Shown piece after piece: positions 12,001 to 23,461 of a stretch of DNA of 64,000 nt. The DNA is taken from NCBI GenBank assembly GCA_029216955.1, contig JANAVB010005597.1, forward strand, positions 43,597,843-43,661,842, written 5' to 3'. Positions within the stretch are counted from its first letter, which is position 1. Each line of letters starts with the position of its first letter. The notes under the pieces were generated by a model. The model was not told where the DNA came from, did not search any database, and worked only from the letters and a program-made list of their open reading frames with translations. The position numbers were made by a program, and so were the translations under genes. The DNA is from Iris pallida. Its lineage: Eukaryota > Streptophyta > Magnoliopsida > Asparagales > Iridaceae.

Positions 12001-13318
12001 ATCGTGGTGGCGGAACAGAGGGTCTTCACCGGCGCGAGGAGACGCACGCGGCGGAGGGAAGGGCACAGCGAGGAGGTCGCGGGTCAGAGATCCAAGAGGA
12101 ACAGGCTATCACGCCGATGGCAAGGAAGAAGGCGGAGGCGGGGCGACGGCTCGAGTCGGGCGGTGGTGGATAGGTACGTGGCGGTAACTGTGTTTGGTGT
12201 TAAGGGACGGCCGGGGTGGTGGTGGTACTAATGGTGGTGGTGATGTCGATGATGGTGGATGCAACGGACGTGGGTGGCGGAGGTGAAGTCGGAGGTAGGG
12301 CGGCGGAGATGCCGAGGCGTTTAGGAGTCTATGTTTGCTGGTGGCTGTGGATGTCGGGTCGGGGTGGTGATGGTGTGTTTAGGGTCGGAGATGGGCCGCC
12401 GATGGGGAAGGGAACTGGGGCTAGGTGGTTTAGTGTAGGTGGTACGGGTGGCTGGACGGGATACGGTGGAGGACGGAGCAGTAACTAGGTTTAGAATTTT
12501 TTTTATTTTGGTTGTATGTGTCGGAGAGTGTCCGACACAAGGGATACAATGTATATGTATATATATTGGAATAAGAACAGGGAGGGGACACGGACACGAT
12601 GCACGGCACGTTTTGTAGATGGTAAAAATATTTGTGGATGTGAATTGTGGAGAAATTAATAAAAGTTGGAGGAGTACCTGCCTATTTATAGGATGTGGAA
12701 ATTTTCAATTGGATAAGAATTAGGATTCATTTAAACCCAATTTAGATAATTCCTAATTTAATTTAAAATCAATCAATCCAATCCAAATATAAATCAAATT
12801 TAAATCTAATTAAATTTTTAGTTTAAAAATCAAATAGGATAAATCAAATTATAAATATTTATCTATTTAAATAATTCTATAAATTCAAATCAAGATTTAA
12901 ATGCCACAATAATTTCAAAATATATTTTCTAAAATACTAATAATATTAATTTTGAAAATTATATTAAAAATAAACTAATAAATAATTATAAATATATATG
13001 TATGCACAAATAATGTTTTCATAATTATGTTTTTTCTAGTATACCTTAAAATATTATTTATATGATTAATAACTGCTAAAAACAAAAGGCTTTTTACAGC
13101 AAGAATAATAATTATATATAATATTTCGAAAGGGTATAATAAAATAGCAAAAAAATATTTTTCTAAAATATGTACGCTCACACATATTCGCACTCGACGA
13201 GCAAGAAAATAAAATTTCGTGCGCGTCGTACAATATGACTACGCGACGTACAATACAAAAATTTAAATCAGTACAAAATTTAATATATAAAAATAGTAGA
13301 AAATTTAGGGATTTTACA
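9086..13318 (-). mobile_element. 5' LTR (4.23 kb) of LARD-like element
   Basis: On the minus strand it begins TGTAAAATCCC at 13318 and ends GGGGCGTTACA at 9086. The 11386-13318 part is duplicated at 6156-8097, which defines the LTR pair. An LTR over 4 kb with a 1-kb non-coding interior fits the large retrotransposon derivative (LARD) class. Right of 13318 the sequence changes abruptly to a copia LTR, which marks the insertion site. It contains a GC-rich block (11240-12490) and AT-rich ends. Confidence 0.85.
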
Positions 13319-13575
13319 ATCATATATTTAATGGAAATCCAATCATAATTGGCTTGCCATAATTGGAAGCCCAATTATATGGAAAGCTACTATATGAAGG
13401 ATCCAATTATAAATATATGATCAAAGTAAATATGGAAATCCAATCATATATTTCCTTACCATATATGTTCCAAAATAGGATTCATGCACTCCCCGAGCAT
13501 CTTCGACACAAGGATGGCGCTCGTTGCTCTCCGGGGTATTCTCCACATAGGTTGGGAACCCCACCCACTCCAACA
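13319..13575 (-). mobile_element. Truncated 3' LTR of minus-strand Ty1/copia element
   Basis: On the minus strand it starts TGTTGGAGTGGGTGG (13575), preceded by the purine tract GAAGGGAGAGATT. It matches 22867-23128, the 5' LTR, until it is cut at 13319 by the LARD element. The missing remainder should lie beyond the LARD's other end, left of the window. Confidence 0.85.
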
Positions 13576-13592
13576 AATCTCTCCCTTCACAA

Positions 13593-16555
13593 CTAGGTGG
13601 AGGAACTCGTCATCCCGACGATCCACCTGTAGTACTCAAACTTTCTCCTTGGTAGAACTTTCGTGAGCATATCCGCTCCATTGTCATCAGTATGGACCTT
13701 CTCAAGCATCGCGTCCTTCTTCTCAACCACATCTCGTATCCAATGATACCGAGTCTCAATGTGCTTGGACCGACTATAAAATGTCTGGTTCTTCACAAGG
13801 TGAATGGCACTCTGGCTATCGCAAAGCAAAGTATACTGCTCTTGCTTCAGCCCCATTTCCTGCAACAGCTTTTTCAACCACAACAACTCCTTGCAAGCCT
13901 CCGTCGCCGTAATGTACTCTGTCTCTGTCGTCGACAAGGCAACACACTTCTGTAACCGCGACTGCCACGATACCGCTTCTCCAGCAAACATCATCACATA
14001 GCCCGAAGTCGATCGCCTCGTGTCTACATCTCCAGCCATATCAGCGTCGATATACCCAACCAGCTTCGGCTCGTCACCACCAAAAGAAAGTCTCCAATTA
14101 GTAGTGCCCGAAAGGTGTCGTAGAATCCACTTGACCGCACTCCAATGTACTCTTCCAGGATTTGAAAGGTATCTGCTAACTGTGCTAACTGCATGAGCAA
14201 TATCTGGCCTCGTACACACCATAGCATACATAAGACTTCCCACAGCTGAGGCATATGGAATCCGCTTTATATCTTCTTTTTCGTCCTCGGTAGATGGACA
14301 CTGCTTCTCAGTGAACTTAAAGTGAGCCGCAATGGGGCAACTCACTTTCTTCGACCCTCCATCCCGAAATGCTGAAGTACCCGGTGAATGTACTTCTTTT
14401 GGGATAAGTGTAGCAGCTTGGACTTTCTCTCCCGGCTGATCTCCATTCCAAGAATAGTCTTTGTTGCACCCAAATCCTTCATGTACTTCTTTTGGGACAA
14501 GTGTAGCAGCTTGGACTTTCTCTCTCGGCTGATCTCCATCCCAAGAATAGTCTTTTTTGCACCCAAATCCTTCATAGAGAAGGCCACGTCCAGTTAGTGC
14601 TTCAACTCCGCTATCCTAGTGGCATTCTGACCCACTCACAAAAACACAGTGATCCGACGTCGTCCGTGCATAGCCATGCTCCCCCATAAACGACTCAAAC
14701 TTTCTGTACCACAGCCTCGGAGCCTGCTTCAGACCATACAAGCTCTTCCTCAACCGGCAGACCAAATGTGACTTGCCCTTCTCACAGAATCCCTCTGGCT
14801 GCTCCATGTATAACTCCTCCTCAAGATCACCATGGAGGAATGTCGTCTTCACGTCCATCTGCTTGACCTCCAAGTCAAAACTGGCTGCCAATGCTAGCAC
14901 CACCTGAATAGACGAATGCTTGACAATAGACAAAAAGATCTCATCATAATCTATGCCTTTTCGCTGACCGTAGCCTTTAACTACCAGCCTCGCTTTGTAT
15001 CGAGGGCGAGTAGCATCATCCGTCTGCTTCACTCTAAACACTCATCGATTCTTCAAAGCCTTCTTGTCCTTTGGCAATCGTACCAGCTCATAAGTAAAAT
15101 TGGCGTATAAAGAACTCATCTTCTCCTGTATAGCCTCCATCCACTTCTGTCTGTGTACATCTTCCATAGCCTCTGCAAAAGTTTTAGGCTCTTCTCCGTC
15201 AGTCAATAGCACATACTCACCCGGTGAGTATCTCGTAGATGGTCGACGCTCTCTGTCGCTCCTTCTCAGTGGAGCTACTGGTGCTGGCTGTATACCAACA
15301 GCCTCCTCCTCTTCAGGAACCGCCTCCCCGGCATGCTCATCCTCCTGAGGGACACCCTGACCACTATCAGCAGGCTGATGATCAAGGTTGGAAGCAACTC
15401 CATGTACTGGTTCCCCCATAATTGGATCCTCTGCGATGTCCTCTGGAAACTGCTCGAAGCAAAATGACTCTAACTCAGGCAATTCCTCAGCCTCAGAAGG
15501 CGTCTCGAAATCCTGAGTGTTGGTCATGGTCTGATCCTCGACGAATACTACGTCCCTGCTTCTGTAGAGCTTTCTTTCCACCGGTTGTAGAGTCTATAGC
15601 CAAACTCATCCCGACCGTAGCCGACAAAGACGCATCGCCTCGTCTTCGGCTCAAGTTTGGACCTCTCGTCCTTCGCTACATGCACGAAGGCCTTACAGCC
15701 AAATACTCGCAGGTGATTGTATGACGGCTCTTTGCCGTACCATTTTTTGTTAGGCACATCACCCTGTAAAGGAGCACTAGGTGATAATTAATAACATAAG
15801 CAGCTGTGAGAAGAGCCTCACCCTAATAACTGCCTGGCAAGTTTGCTTCTGACAGCAAACACCGCACCCTCTCCATCAGTGTCTTGTTCATGCGCTCCGC
15901 TATACCATTGAGCTGAGGCGTCTTGGGCGGAGTCTTCTGGTGTCGTATCTCCTGCTCTCTGCAATAAGCATCAAAGGGACCAATGTATTCGCTGCCGTTG
16001 TCGGACCGAACACACAATAACTTCTTGTTCGTCTCTTTTTCAACAGAGGCCTGAAACTCTTTGAAAGTAGACAGCACCTGATCCTTGGTCTTTAAGGCAT
16101 AGACCCAAACCTTCCTGGAACAATCATCAATAAAAGTTACGAAGTAAGAAGCACCACCAATAGATTTTACCTTCATAGGACCGCAGACATCCGAGTGAAT
16201 CAACTCGAGCAACGTCAGCTTCCTTGAACTTGGGTGACTTTGGAAAGACACCCTATTTTGCTTCCCAGCTAAGAAGTGCGTGCACTTCTCCAACTTTGTA
16301 GACTTGAGCCCTGGAATTACCTTTCTGTTCACCATGTAGCTCATCCCCTTCTTGCTGATATGGCCGAGCCACCTGTGCCACAACTCGGTAGACGCATCAC
16401 TGACGGCGTTCACCTCCTGTGATCCCTGTGCGCTCCCCTCCATATAGTAGAGACCAGACTTCTTGCTTCCTCTGGCAATTACCGTCGAACCTCTGGAAAG
16501 CTTCAAATAACTATTCCCGAAGAGACTGAAGAATCCCTCATCATCCAACCTATGT
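13593..16555 (-). pseudogene. Ty1/copia (Tork/Tnt1-like) pol pseudogene: integrase, RT, RNase H
   Basis: Minus-strand order is as in copia: GAG-pre-integrase (ELWHRWLGHISKKGM, about 16420), integrase core with DVCGPM, FIDDCSRK and SDNGSEY (16548-15823), post-integrase region (15757-15042), RT (15041-14342) and RNase H (14345-13593; YIDADMAGDVDTRRSTSGY, ALSTTETEY). Gag, protease and the zinc knuckle are absent because the left-hand part is replaced by a chromovirus fragment at 16556. Stops or frame changes occur near 15823, 15042, 14616 and 14342. The catalytic YVDD region of RT is deleted between DHCVFVSGSE and the following MKDLG block, and that block is duplicated in tandem. The element cannot encode a working polymerase. 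Confidence 0.92.
14388..14573 (-). repeat. 93-bp tandem duplication within copia RT
   Basis: Two head-to-tail copies, 14388-14480 and 14481-14573, differ at a handful of bases. Each encodes 31 codons containing MKDLGAKKTILGMEIS. Because 93 is a multiple of three the duplication keeps frame. Confidence 0.95.
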
Positions 16556-18445
16556 ATCTAGACAGTTACGTCCTCATGAGAAGAACTACCCGACTCACGA
16601 TCTGGAGTTAGCCGCTGTCATCTTTGCCCTGAAGTTGTGGAAACACTATCTGTACGGAGAGCGGGTTGAGATCTTTACTGACCACAAGAGCTTGAAGTAC
16701 GTGTTCACTCAGAAGGAGCTGAACATGAGGCAGAGACGTTGGCTTGAGCTGATGAAGGACTTTGATATCGCCTTGCAGTACCATCCAGGGAAGGCCAACA
16801 TAGTCGTAGATGCCTTGAGCAGGTATCCAGTGGCTATGTATCTGACATCAGACCGTCATCTTTTGGCCGACCTGGATAGTTTGGGAATTGAGGTAATCAT
16901 TCCAGGCATGGAGGTGTAGATGTAGGGTTTACAGATTCAGTCTGAGTTGATGGACAGGGTCAGATCAGCGCAGTTTGATGATGTTGCCCTGAGGTGCATC
17001 AGGGAGCAGGTGCAGAGAGGGTTGCTTGATGATTTCTCCATTGCCGAAGATGGGTCGCTGCGGCACGGTACTAGACTGTGCGTTCCGAGTGGAGAGCTTC
17101 GGGAGGAGGATCTTCAGGAGGCTCATCGCTCTCAGTACTCTATGCATCCTGGTGCCAACAAGATGTACAGAGACCTGAGAGAGCACGTTTGGTGGTACGA
17201 CATGAAGCACGAGGTGGCTCAGTTCGTATCTCGCTGCTTGGTTTGTCAGCAGGTGAAGGCCAAGAGGTAGAGGCCTGGTGGATTGCTACAGCCACTACCC
17301 ATTTCCGAGTGGAAGTGGGAGCACATCACCATGGACTTTGTGTCCGGACTTCCACGGTCTCCAGGTGGAAAAGATGCGATTTGGGTCATAGTTGATAGAT
17401 TGACCAAATCGGCCCACTTTTTGCCTTTCAAGGTGGGTTTGTCTACGAGAGGTTGGCAGAGCTGTATGTTCGTCAGATCGTGCGATTGCATGGGGTTCCT
17501 GTGAGCATAGTTTTAGATCGAGATAGCCGTTTCACTTCCCACTTCTGGAGGAGTTTGCAGGCTAGCTTGGGCACCTCGTTCAAGTTCAGTACTGCTTATC
17601 ACCCCCAGACAGACGGGCAGTCGGAGAGGACTATCCAGACCTTGGAGGATATGCTTCGTACGTGTGTGCTAGATCTCGGGGGTTCTTGGGAGGACCATCT
17701 CCACCTGGTAGAGTTTGCTTACAACAACAGCTACCAGGCCAGTATAGAGATGTCGCCATTCGAGGCTCTATATGGACGGAGATGCCGTACTCCCTTATCT
17801 TGGGATGATGTTGGCGAGAGGGTGCTGCTTGGGCCAGAGATGGTGGTGGATACAGCTGAGAAGGTCCGGCTTATCAGAGACAGACTTCGGGTGGCTCAGG
17901 ATAGGCAGCGGCATTGGGCCGATAGCCACCGGAGATCGTTAGAGTTCGAGGTTAGTTTCAGTTCCTGTTTGTGCTTGTTTATGTTTTGTCTATCCTGTGT
18001 GCTGAGTTTGTTTTATGTCTAGGCTGGCGCTTTGGTGTTCCTGAAGATTTCTCTGACACGGGGCACGATTCGCTTTGGCGGAGGCGGGAAGCTTAGTCCG
18101 CGCTACATCGGACCTTTCACCATTCTTGAGAGGGTCGGTGCAGTGGCGTACCGGCTAGACTTGCCGTCTACGCTAGAGGGGGTACACAACGTGTTCCACG
18201 TGTCGTAGCTGAGACGGTACGTGGCGGACCCCAGCCATGTATTGGATCATTCAGCGATCGAGGTGGGGCCTACTCTTCACTATCCAGAGCAGCCGGTTGA
18301 GATTCTGGATCGTAGGGAGAAGGTGCTCCGGAACCAGGTTATACCCTTGGTTCGCGTTGCATGGAGGCATCACTCTCCAGGTGAGTCTACCTGGGAGAGA
18401 GAGGACGACATGCGAGAGCGTTTCCCTTATCTCTTCGAGCCCTGA
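16556..18445 (+). pseudogene. Chromovirus (Tekay-like) pol pseudogene: RNase H, integrase, chromodomain-like tail
   Basis: Plus-strand blocks are: the end of RNase H ([40 protein letters not shown]); the integrase zinc finger (HPGANK ... CLVCQQVK, 17140-17265); the core with D in [13 protein letters not shown] (about 17330), D in [13 protein letters not shown] (about 17515) and E in QTDGQSERT (about 17610); GKLSPRYIGPF (about 18090); and the C-terminal module ending WRHHSPGESTWEREDDM, typical of Tekay/Del chromodomains. Stops fall at 16917, 17268 and about 18206, a frameshift lies near 17440, and a 72-bp GT...AG insertion lies at 17951-18022. The 5' part is missing at the junction with copia at 16555/16556, so no 5' LTR exists for this copy. 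The 3' LTR follows at 18529. Confidence 0.92.
17951..18022 (+). other. Intron-like 72-bp insertion in integrase
   Basis: The segment begins GTTAGT, is T-rich and ends TGTCTAG. It splits the conserved stretch between RRSLEFE and LVFLKISL. Removing it restores the usual family spacing. The homologous site in the other integrase copy (about 49215) has no insertion. Confidence 0.6.
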
Positions 18446-18528
18446 GGTATAATTTCTGTTTCTGCATTGTGGTTCATTGTATGTTTGTTTTAATTTCGAG
18501 GACAAATTTTTTTTAAAGTGGATAGATT
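18446..18528 (+). other. 3' untranslated tract with polypurine-tract-like context
   Basis: The sequence TAATTTCGAGGACAAA followed by TTTTTTTTAAAGTGGATAGATT abuts the LTR. The TTTCGAGGAC element just before the 3' LTR is common in plant Ty3/gypsy elements. Confidence 0.6.
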
Positions 18529-19339
18529 TGTCACCCCCAGTTTTCACAAACAGGGGTATTTTGGTAATTTTCCACTTTAAAATTATTTTGGAATTATTTT
18601 ATTATTATTTGTATTATTTCGGGATTATTTGAATCGGGTTCAAATTTCAACTCATTCCGACTTGTTTTGACTTGTTTCGGGGACCCCGGGTAGTTTTGAC
18701 CTTAACGGGCCCACACACTAGCTAGCCATGGCCCACAATATCACCATCAAAAGTTAGAGGGATTTATCATGACTCCTTGGATTAGGTTAGAGCTAATTAG
18801 AACACTAGATTTACATTTTTTAACCCCCAAACCCTAAGCAACCTTGTGTAGGACTAATAGAACAAATTGGAGGGCAAACTTGTAATTACCAAATAGGACA
18901 AAAAGGACATGTTGTGGCCGGCCACTAGGTGTAGGGGTGGGGAGGAGAGAGAAACCACTTTCCTTTCATTCTCATCCACTTTTTCTTCTTCTTCTCCAAA
19001 GGCTCCTTCCACTTTTGAAGCTCACCATTGATTTCTTCTCCAAACTTGGTAATCTCTTCTCCAAATCTATTTCTCTTCTCATGTAGATTGGTTAGGAACC
19101 CAATAGGAATGATTCCCATGGTGGAGTCTCCTTTGTGTCCATTTGGATATTTCTAGGGGTGTCCACATGTAGGATTGTGTCCCAATAGGAAAAACCCTCT
19201 TTTGGACACATGGATATTAATGTATATTGATTTTTGTGTTATTCTTCCTATCATTCCAGATTTTTGACATGTTTTAGAATATTTTCCCAAGTATCTAAAT
19301 GTATCATATTCATTTTTTTCCATTTGATTATATATGTGG

Positions 19340-19414
<75 letters not shown>

Positions 19415-19545
19415 TTATATATATATATTGGTGAGTATTTTGTGGTGTTGTTGTGTGCTTGGGCATGGGGCCAGGTTCGGCCAGCAAGGGGAATGGGTGT
19501 GTGTGTATATATATAGTTTCATATCTAGAAATCTCTCTCTATATA

Positions 19546-19584
<39 letters not shown>

Positions 19585-19630
19585 GCATATATATATGGTT
19601 TATATAAGGGATATATATATATATATATAT
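19340..19630. repeat. (TA)n and (TG)n microsatellites in LTR
   Basis: TA runs at about 19340-19411, 19550-19580 and 19608-19632 lie with short GT runs between them. All ORFs across them are low-complexity artefacts. Confidence 0.9.
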
Positions 19631-19859
19631 ATGAGGTTGTGGTGTGGTTTTGTGTTGTGTGTGTGTGATATGTAAGTGTGGGGGAGAACAGCAGGTTCGG
19701 CCAGAACAGGCCATAGGTGTGTGTGTGTGGGGTTTTGAGAGGGGAGTTTGAAATAGAGAGGATTAGAGTTTTGTGAGTGTGTAAATGAAGTGAAGGAAGG
19801 GAGGAGGAAACCCAAACCAGTCCAACATGGGTACATGTTTGCTGTCCCAAATGACAGCT

Positions 19860-20310
19860 ATGTATTCCCTAAAACCTGTCCTGTTTTGCCTCCCCATGGC
19901 TGTCTCTAACAGTCCCCACATTGCCACTAATCAGCCCACAAATCCCCCTAAATTCTGTACAAAAAACAGTCCACCAAATGCCCAAATCAGTCCACACATT
20001 TTCCATATTTTTCTGTCCAAAACAATCCCCCATTTACTTCATTTCACCCCACCAAACCACCACAAATCTGTCCATTACTTGACCACAAATCAGCCCACAT
20101 TAGGACCCTATGGCTGTCCTATTTTGCCAAGGACAGCCCCCACAAAATCAGCCCACTATGACACAAAACAGTCCATGTAAAATCCCCACTTTGCAGTCCA
20201 ATTTTCACCCTTCATAGCTGTCCTAAACACCTAAATTTCTGTCCATATTTCAGTCCAAAAATCAGCCCTATAATCCCCACTTTTCAGTCCCCACTTGCCC
20301 CTCAAATCTG
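19860..20310 (+). repeat. Dispersed CTGTCC/CAGTCC/CAGCCC motif tract
   Basis: Short phrases such as ATCAGCCCACAAAT, ACAGTCCAC and TCTGTCCATT recur more than fifteen times in about 450 bp without fixed spacing. It reads as a decayed tandem repeat. The 117-residue ORF across it is rich in Pro, Asn and Ser and is not supported as a gene. Confidence 0.5.
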
Positions 20311-20833
20311 TCCTTTTATTCACCTATGTGTTTGTGTGTATTGTGAGATGTGTGTGTGTGTGTTTTGTGAGGTATTTTGAGTGTAGTCTAGTATCCTATA
20401 GCATAGCCTATATCTAAACTAGTAGGAAACCTATTAGGAAACCTATAGAGAAGTCTATGAGAGGAAGAAGTGTCATGTGAGAGTGAGTGGTGTTGATGAG
20501 TGTGGTGTAGAAGGGTAAATTCATGAGATAGAATAAGGTAATAGGGTAAATCACTACCCCGTATCCTAACATGGCCTAGATACTTAGGATACCCAAATTT
20601 CTTGGTAGGTAAACCTTACATAGGTTGATATCTAGCTACCCTAAGGAGCCTAGGCTAGTGTCATGGGTATTTGCGGGGTTTCCTTGGGTTTGGGCAAGGT
20701 ATCGAGATTTACCTTAGAAGGGTAAATGCTAGTTTTGCCTAGGAATAGGGTATTTGTGTTAGAAGCCTAAGATGGTGTTAGAACTTGATTTCCGTGGTTG
20801 GTAATGATCAAATATGGTACTCATAGACTAGTT

Positions 20834-21171
20834 TTGACGTCGGTTGACCCTTTTGACCAAAAGTCAACAAAAGTCAACCGAGAGTCAAACTTAGTCTTTA
20901 AGCGACCCGATTTGACCGAAACCAACCCAGAGTTGACCAGTTGACTGAAAGTCAACAGTTGGTCAACATTAGACTAGTTTGACCTAGAGTTGACCAGAGT
21001 TGACTAGAGTTGACTTTTTGACCAAAAGTCAACTGTAAGTCAACCGTTGATCCCGATTGACCTAGTTTGACTTGGAATGACTCCCAGTGACCTAGTATGA
21101 CCTAGTATGAACCAGTATGGCCTAGTATGACTCAGTTTGACCTAGATTGACCTAGTATTGACTTAGACTTG
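20834..21171 (+). repeat. TTGAC (W-box-like) array in chromovirus LTR
   Basis: I count 16 TTGAC and 7 GTCAA cores in about 340 bp, mostly as GTTGACC, AGTTGACC and AAAAGTCAAC. TTGAC(C/T) is the established core of WRKY-factor W-boxes. Whether these bind anything is inference. The array recurs in all three LTR copies of the family. Confidence 0.7.
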
Positions 21172-22590
21172 CATTCATGGATTATATTAGTTTCCTTTTT
21201 CAGTGTTAAGCCCGGTTTGACTCATAGTATCTTATTTTAGGTCTGTGATCACTCTGAGCGTCTGTTCACTCTATCAGCTCAGGACCACAGGCGAGTACAT
21301 TCACTGATAGTTTTTATTGTCTTGATATCTACTATATCCGATTCAGTGGTAGTGTCTTAATTGATTCTCGACACGATAGTTCACGGACTAGTATTATCGG
21401 ATTCCGGTCATAAGATGTCATTCCTGGATTTCTTAGGATACTGGTACTTGCTTGGTCTTGATTCTTGTACTTGTATTGATGCCGATTCCTGAAGAGGACT
21501 TGCTCCCCTCTTAGGGAATCCTGCGTCATGACGTGCTATGTCCGGATCCGTGATACTATTCGGGGATGGGGGAATTATTAGGTGTTATGTGATCAAGCCT
21601 TCCTGTAACTATATTTGCTAGCGTCACCCTCACCTCACGTAGGGTGTTGCAGAAACCCCATTACCAGTTATCCAGGTTGGACGGCATGATTCTCCGTTGA
21701 GTACACCGCAGATTGCCGGGCCAAATGGATAACCATCTCTTGCTTCCCTAGCCGATCACATTTCGCTCTAATAATTTAAAATACACTTTTTACTTTATTT
21801 GTCATGTCCTATATTCCAGTTTCATCTTTACTTACTGTACTTTCACCATGCTATGATTCATTCTCATTTGCTCTATCTGTATTTTATACTGTACCATGGT
21901 TATGGGACTAAGTTCCGTTTGAAAGAAGGGTTACAACCCCGATCCTTGTTTGGTTTAAGGGTTGTAACTCGGCTTTCAAATGGTTCCCAAGTCGCCGATA
22001 TCTTTGTCTTGTATTTTATTATTACTGTCTCTTATAGTATTTTTTAATTCATATGGAACTGCTGTTGGTATTTTGTACTTGCTCATTTTCCTGACAGGAT
22101 ACCATTGATAAATTTTACAGATGACTCTGAGACTGACTGTCCGACCTACTACGGGGTTGAGTCTGATGAGCTAGACTTAGACCGTGGCTTATTGGTAGAG
22201 CCACTGGACTTCGTTCACCTTGAGTAGCTTAGTTAGTTAGGTTTGCCTGGCCTGCGAGCCAGCTAGTACATTTTCAGTTTGCAGTATCTTATACTTATAT
22301 TATTTGAGACTCTGGATGTTGAGTTAGCTATGACTTGTGGATTTTGGACTCGTTTCCTGTTTTATTCTATCATATCTCTGTTTCATGCTATCTACCTTAG
22401 TTTTGATATATGTGATTGAGACTGTATTGCTATGTCACCTCCGTTCGAAGTGTATATACTGTACAGGTACATTTATCTGTTTAGTCGTAGTATTTACAGA
22501 CCCTATATACAGCGTTCTACCGTCGATTCTGCGGCGTAGGCTGGACGTAACCACGTGCTCGTGCCCCTCTTCAGGGTGCGGGTCATGACA

Positions 22591-23128
22591 AATACACCCT
22601 CTACAAGCTCCTCCCGATCCAACACGGATCACCACAACTTACTTGAAAGAAGAAATTTTTTGATTGCGGACTCCGAAGAACAAGAGATGCCGAAAAATTA
22701 TTCGAAGCAATCTCTCCTTCACAATAGTCATTAATCCTCTCTCTCTCTCAAAGATTGTAAAGCACTCTTGTTTTGAGATGAGCTTACAACTAGCATGCAT
22801 CACCCTTTTATAAGCCCTTGGTAATCCATACATGGAAGGCCAATATATATGAAAACTTTTAATATGCATCAATCATATATTTAATGGAAATCCAATCACA
22901 ATTGGCTTGCCATAATTGGAAGCCCAATTATATGGAAAGCTACTATATGAAGGATCAAATCATAAATATATGATCAAAGTAAATATAGAAATCCAATCAT
23001 ATATTTCCTTACCATATATGTTCCAAAATAGGATCCATGAACTCCACGAGCTTCTCCGACACAAGGATGGCGCTCGTCGCTCTCCGGGATATTCTCCACA
23101 TAGGTTGGGAACCCCACCCACTCCAACA
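22591..23128 (-). mobile_element. 5' LTR (plus possible leader) of minus-strand Ty1/copia element
   Basis: On the minus strand it starts TGTTGGAGTGGGTGG at 23128 and matches the truncated 3' LTR at 13319-13575. A TATA box GCTTATAAAAGGG lies at about plus 22800-22812, with a CT/GA-rich tract after it. The exact LTR end is unknown because the paired copy is cut; the far part may be leader. It is separated from its pol by the chromovirus at 16556-22590. Confidence 0.8.
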
Positions 23129-23210
23129 GTTCGGACACAGAAGTATTGTTGTACTTTTGTCATGTGCACAAATATATTATTAAGAACAATATATTTGTGT
23201 ATATGGAACA
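23129..23210. other. Short host or older flanking sequence
   Basis: These 82 bp lie between the end of the minus-strand copia LTR and the start of the plus-strand copia LTR. The last five bases, gaaca, recur at 59411-59415 and are the target duplication of the plus-strand element. No feature is seen within it. Confidence 0.7.
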
Positions 23211-23461
23211 TGTTGTAAATATGGATAATTTACCATAATTATTTGGCCTATATAACCTATGTCTTTTGGTTATCCATAACCTATAACATTTGGTTATCCA
23301 TAGTCTATATTTTTTAGCATTTCTCCTTTAATTGTCATGATAATGTTAAACCTTCATTGTAAGCCTATATAAAGGGCTCTTCTCAAGTTGATTGTGATAC
23401 AAGTGAATGAAGAAATAATTTCTTCCATTTTTCTATCTCCATATCTTTTTACTTTATAATA
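23211..23461 (+). mobile_element. 5' LTR (251 bp) of plus-strand Ty1/copia element
   Basis: It starts TGTTGTAAATATG and ends TTTATAATA, the same length as the 3' copy at 59160-59410. By hand count the two differ at 15 positions, about 94% identity. A TATA box CCTATATAAAGGG is at about 23364-23376. The flanking duplication gaaca is perfect. Confidence 0.93.

Larger units (their letters stand above)
18529..22590 (+). mobile_element. 3' LTR (4.06 kb) of truncated plus-strand chromovirus
   Basis: It starts TGTCACCCCCAGTTTTCA and ends GCGGGTCATGACA. Termini and inner order match 28387-34331 and, inverted, 1801-6155. Contents in order: TA microsatellites (19340-19630), a tract rich in CAGTCC/CAGCCC motifs (19860-20300), the TTGAC array (20834-21171) and a terminal U5-like part. 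On its right the copia 5' LTR resumes with aatac. No supported ORF lies in it. Confidence 0.88.
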
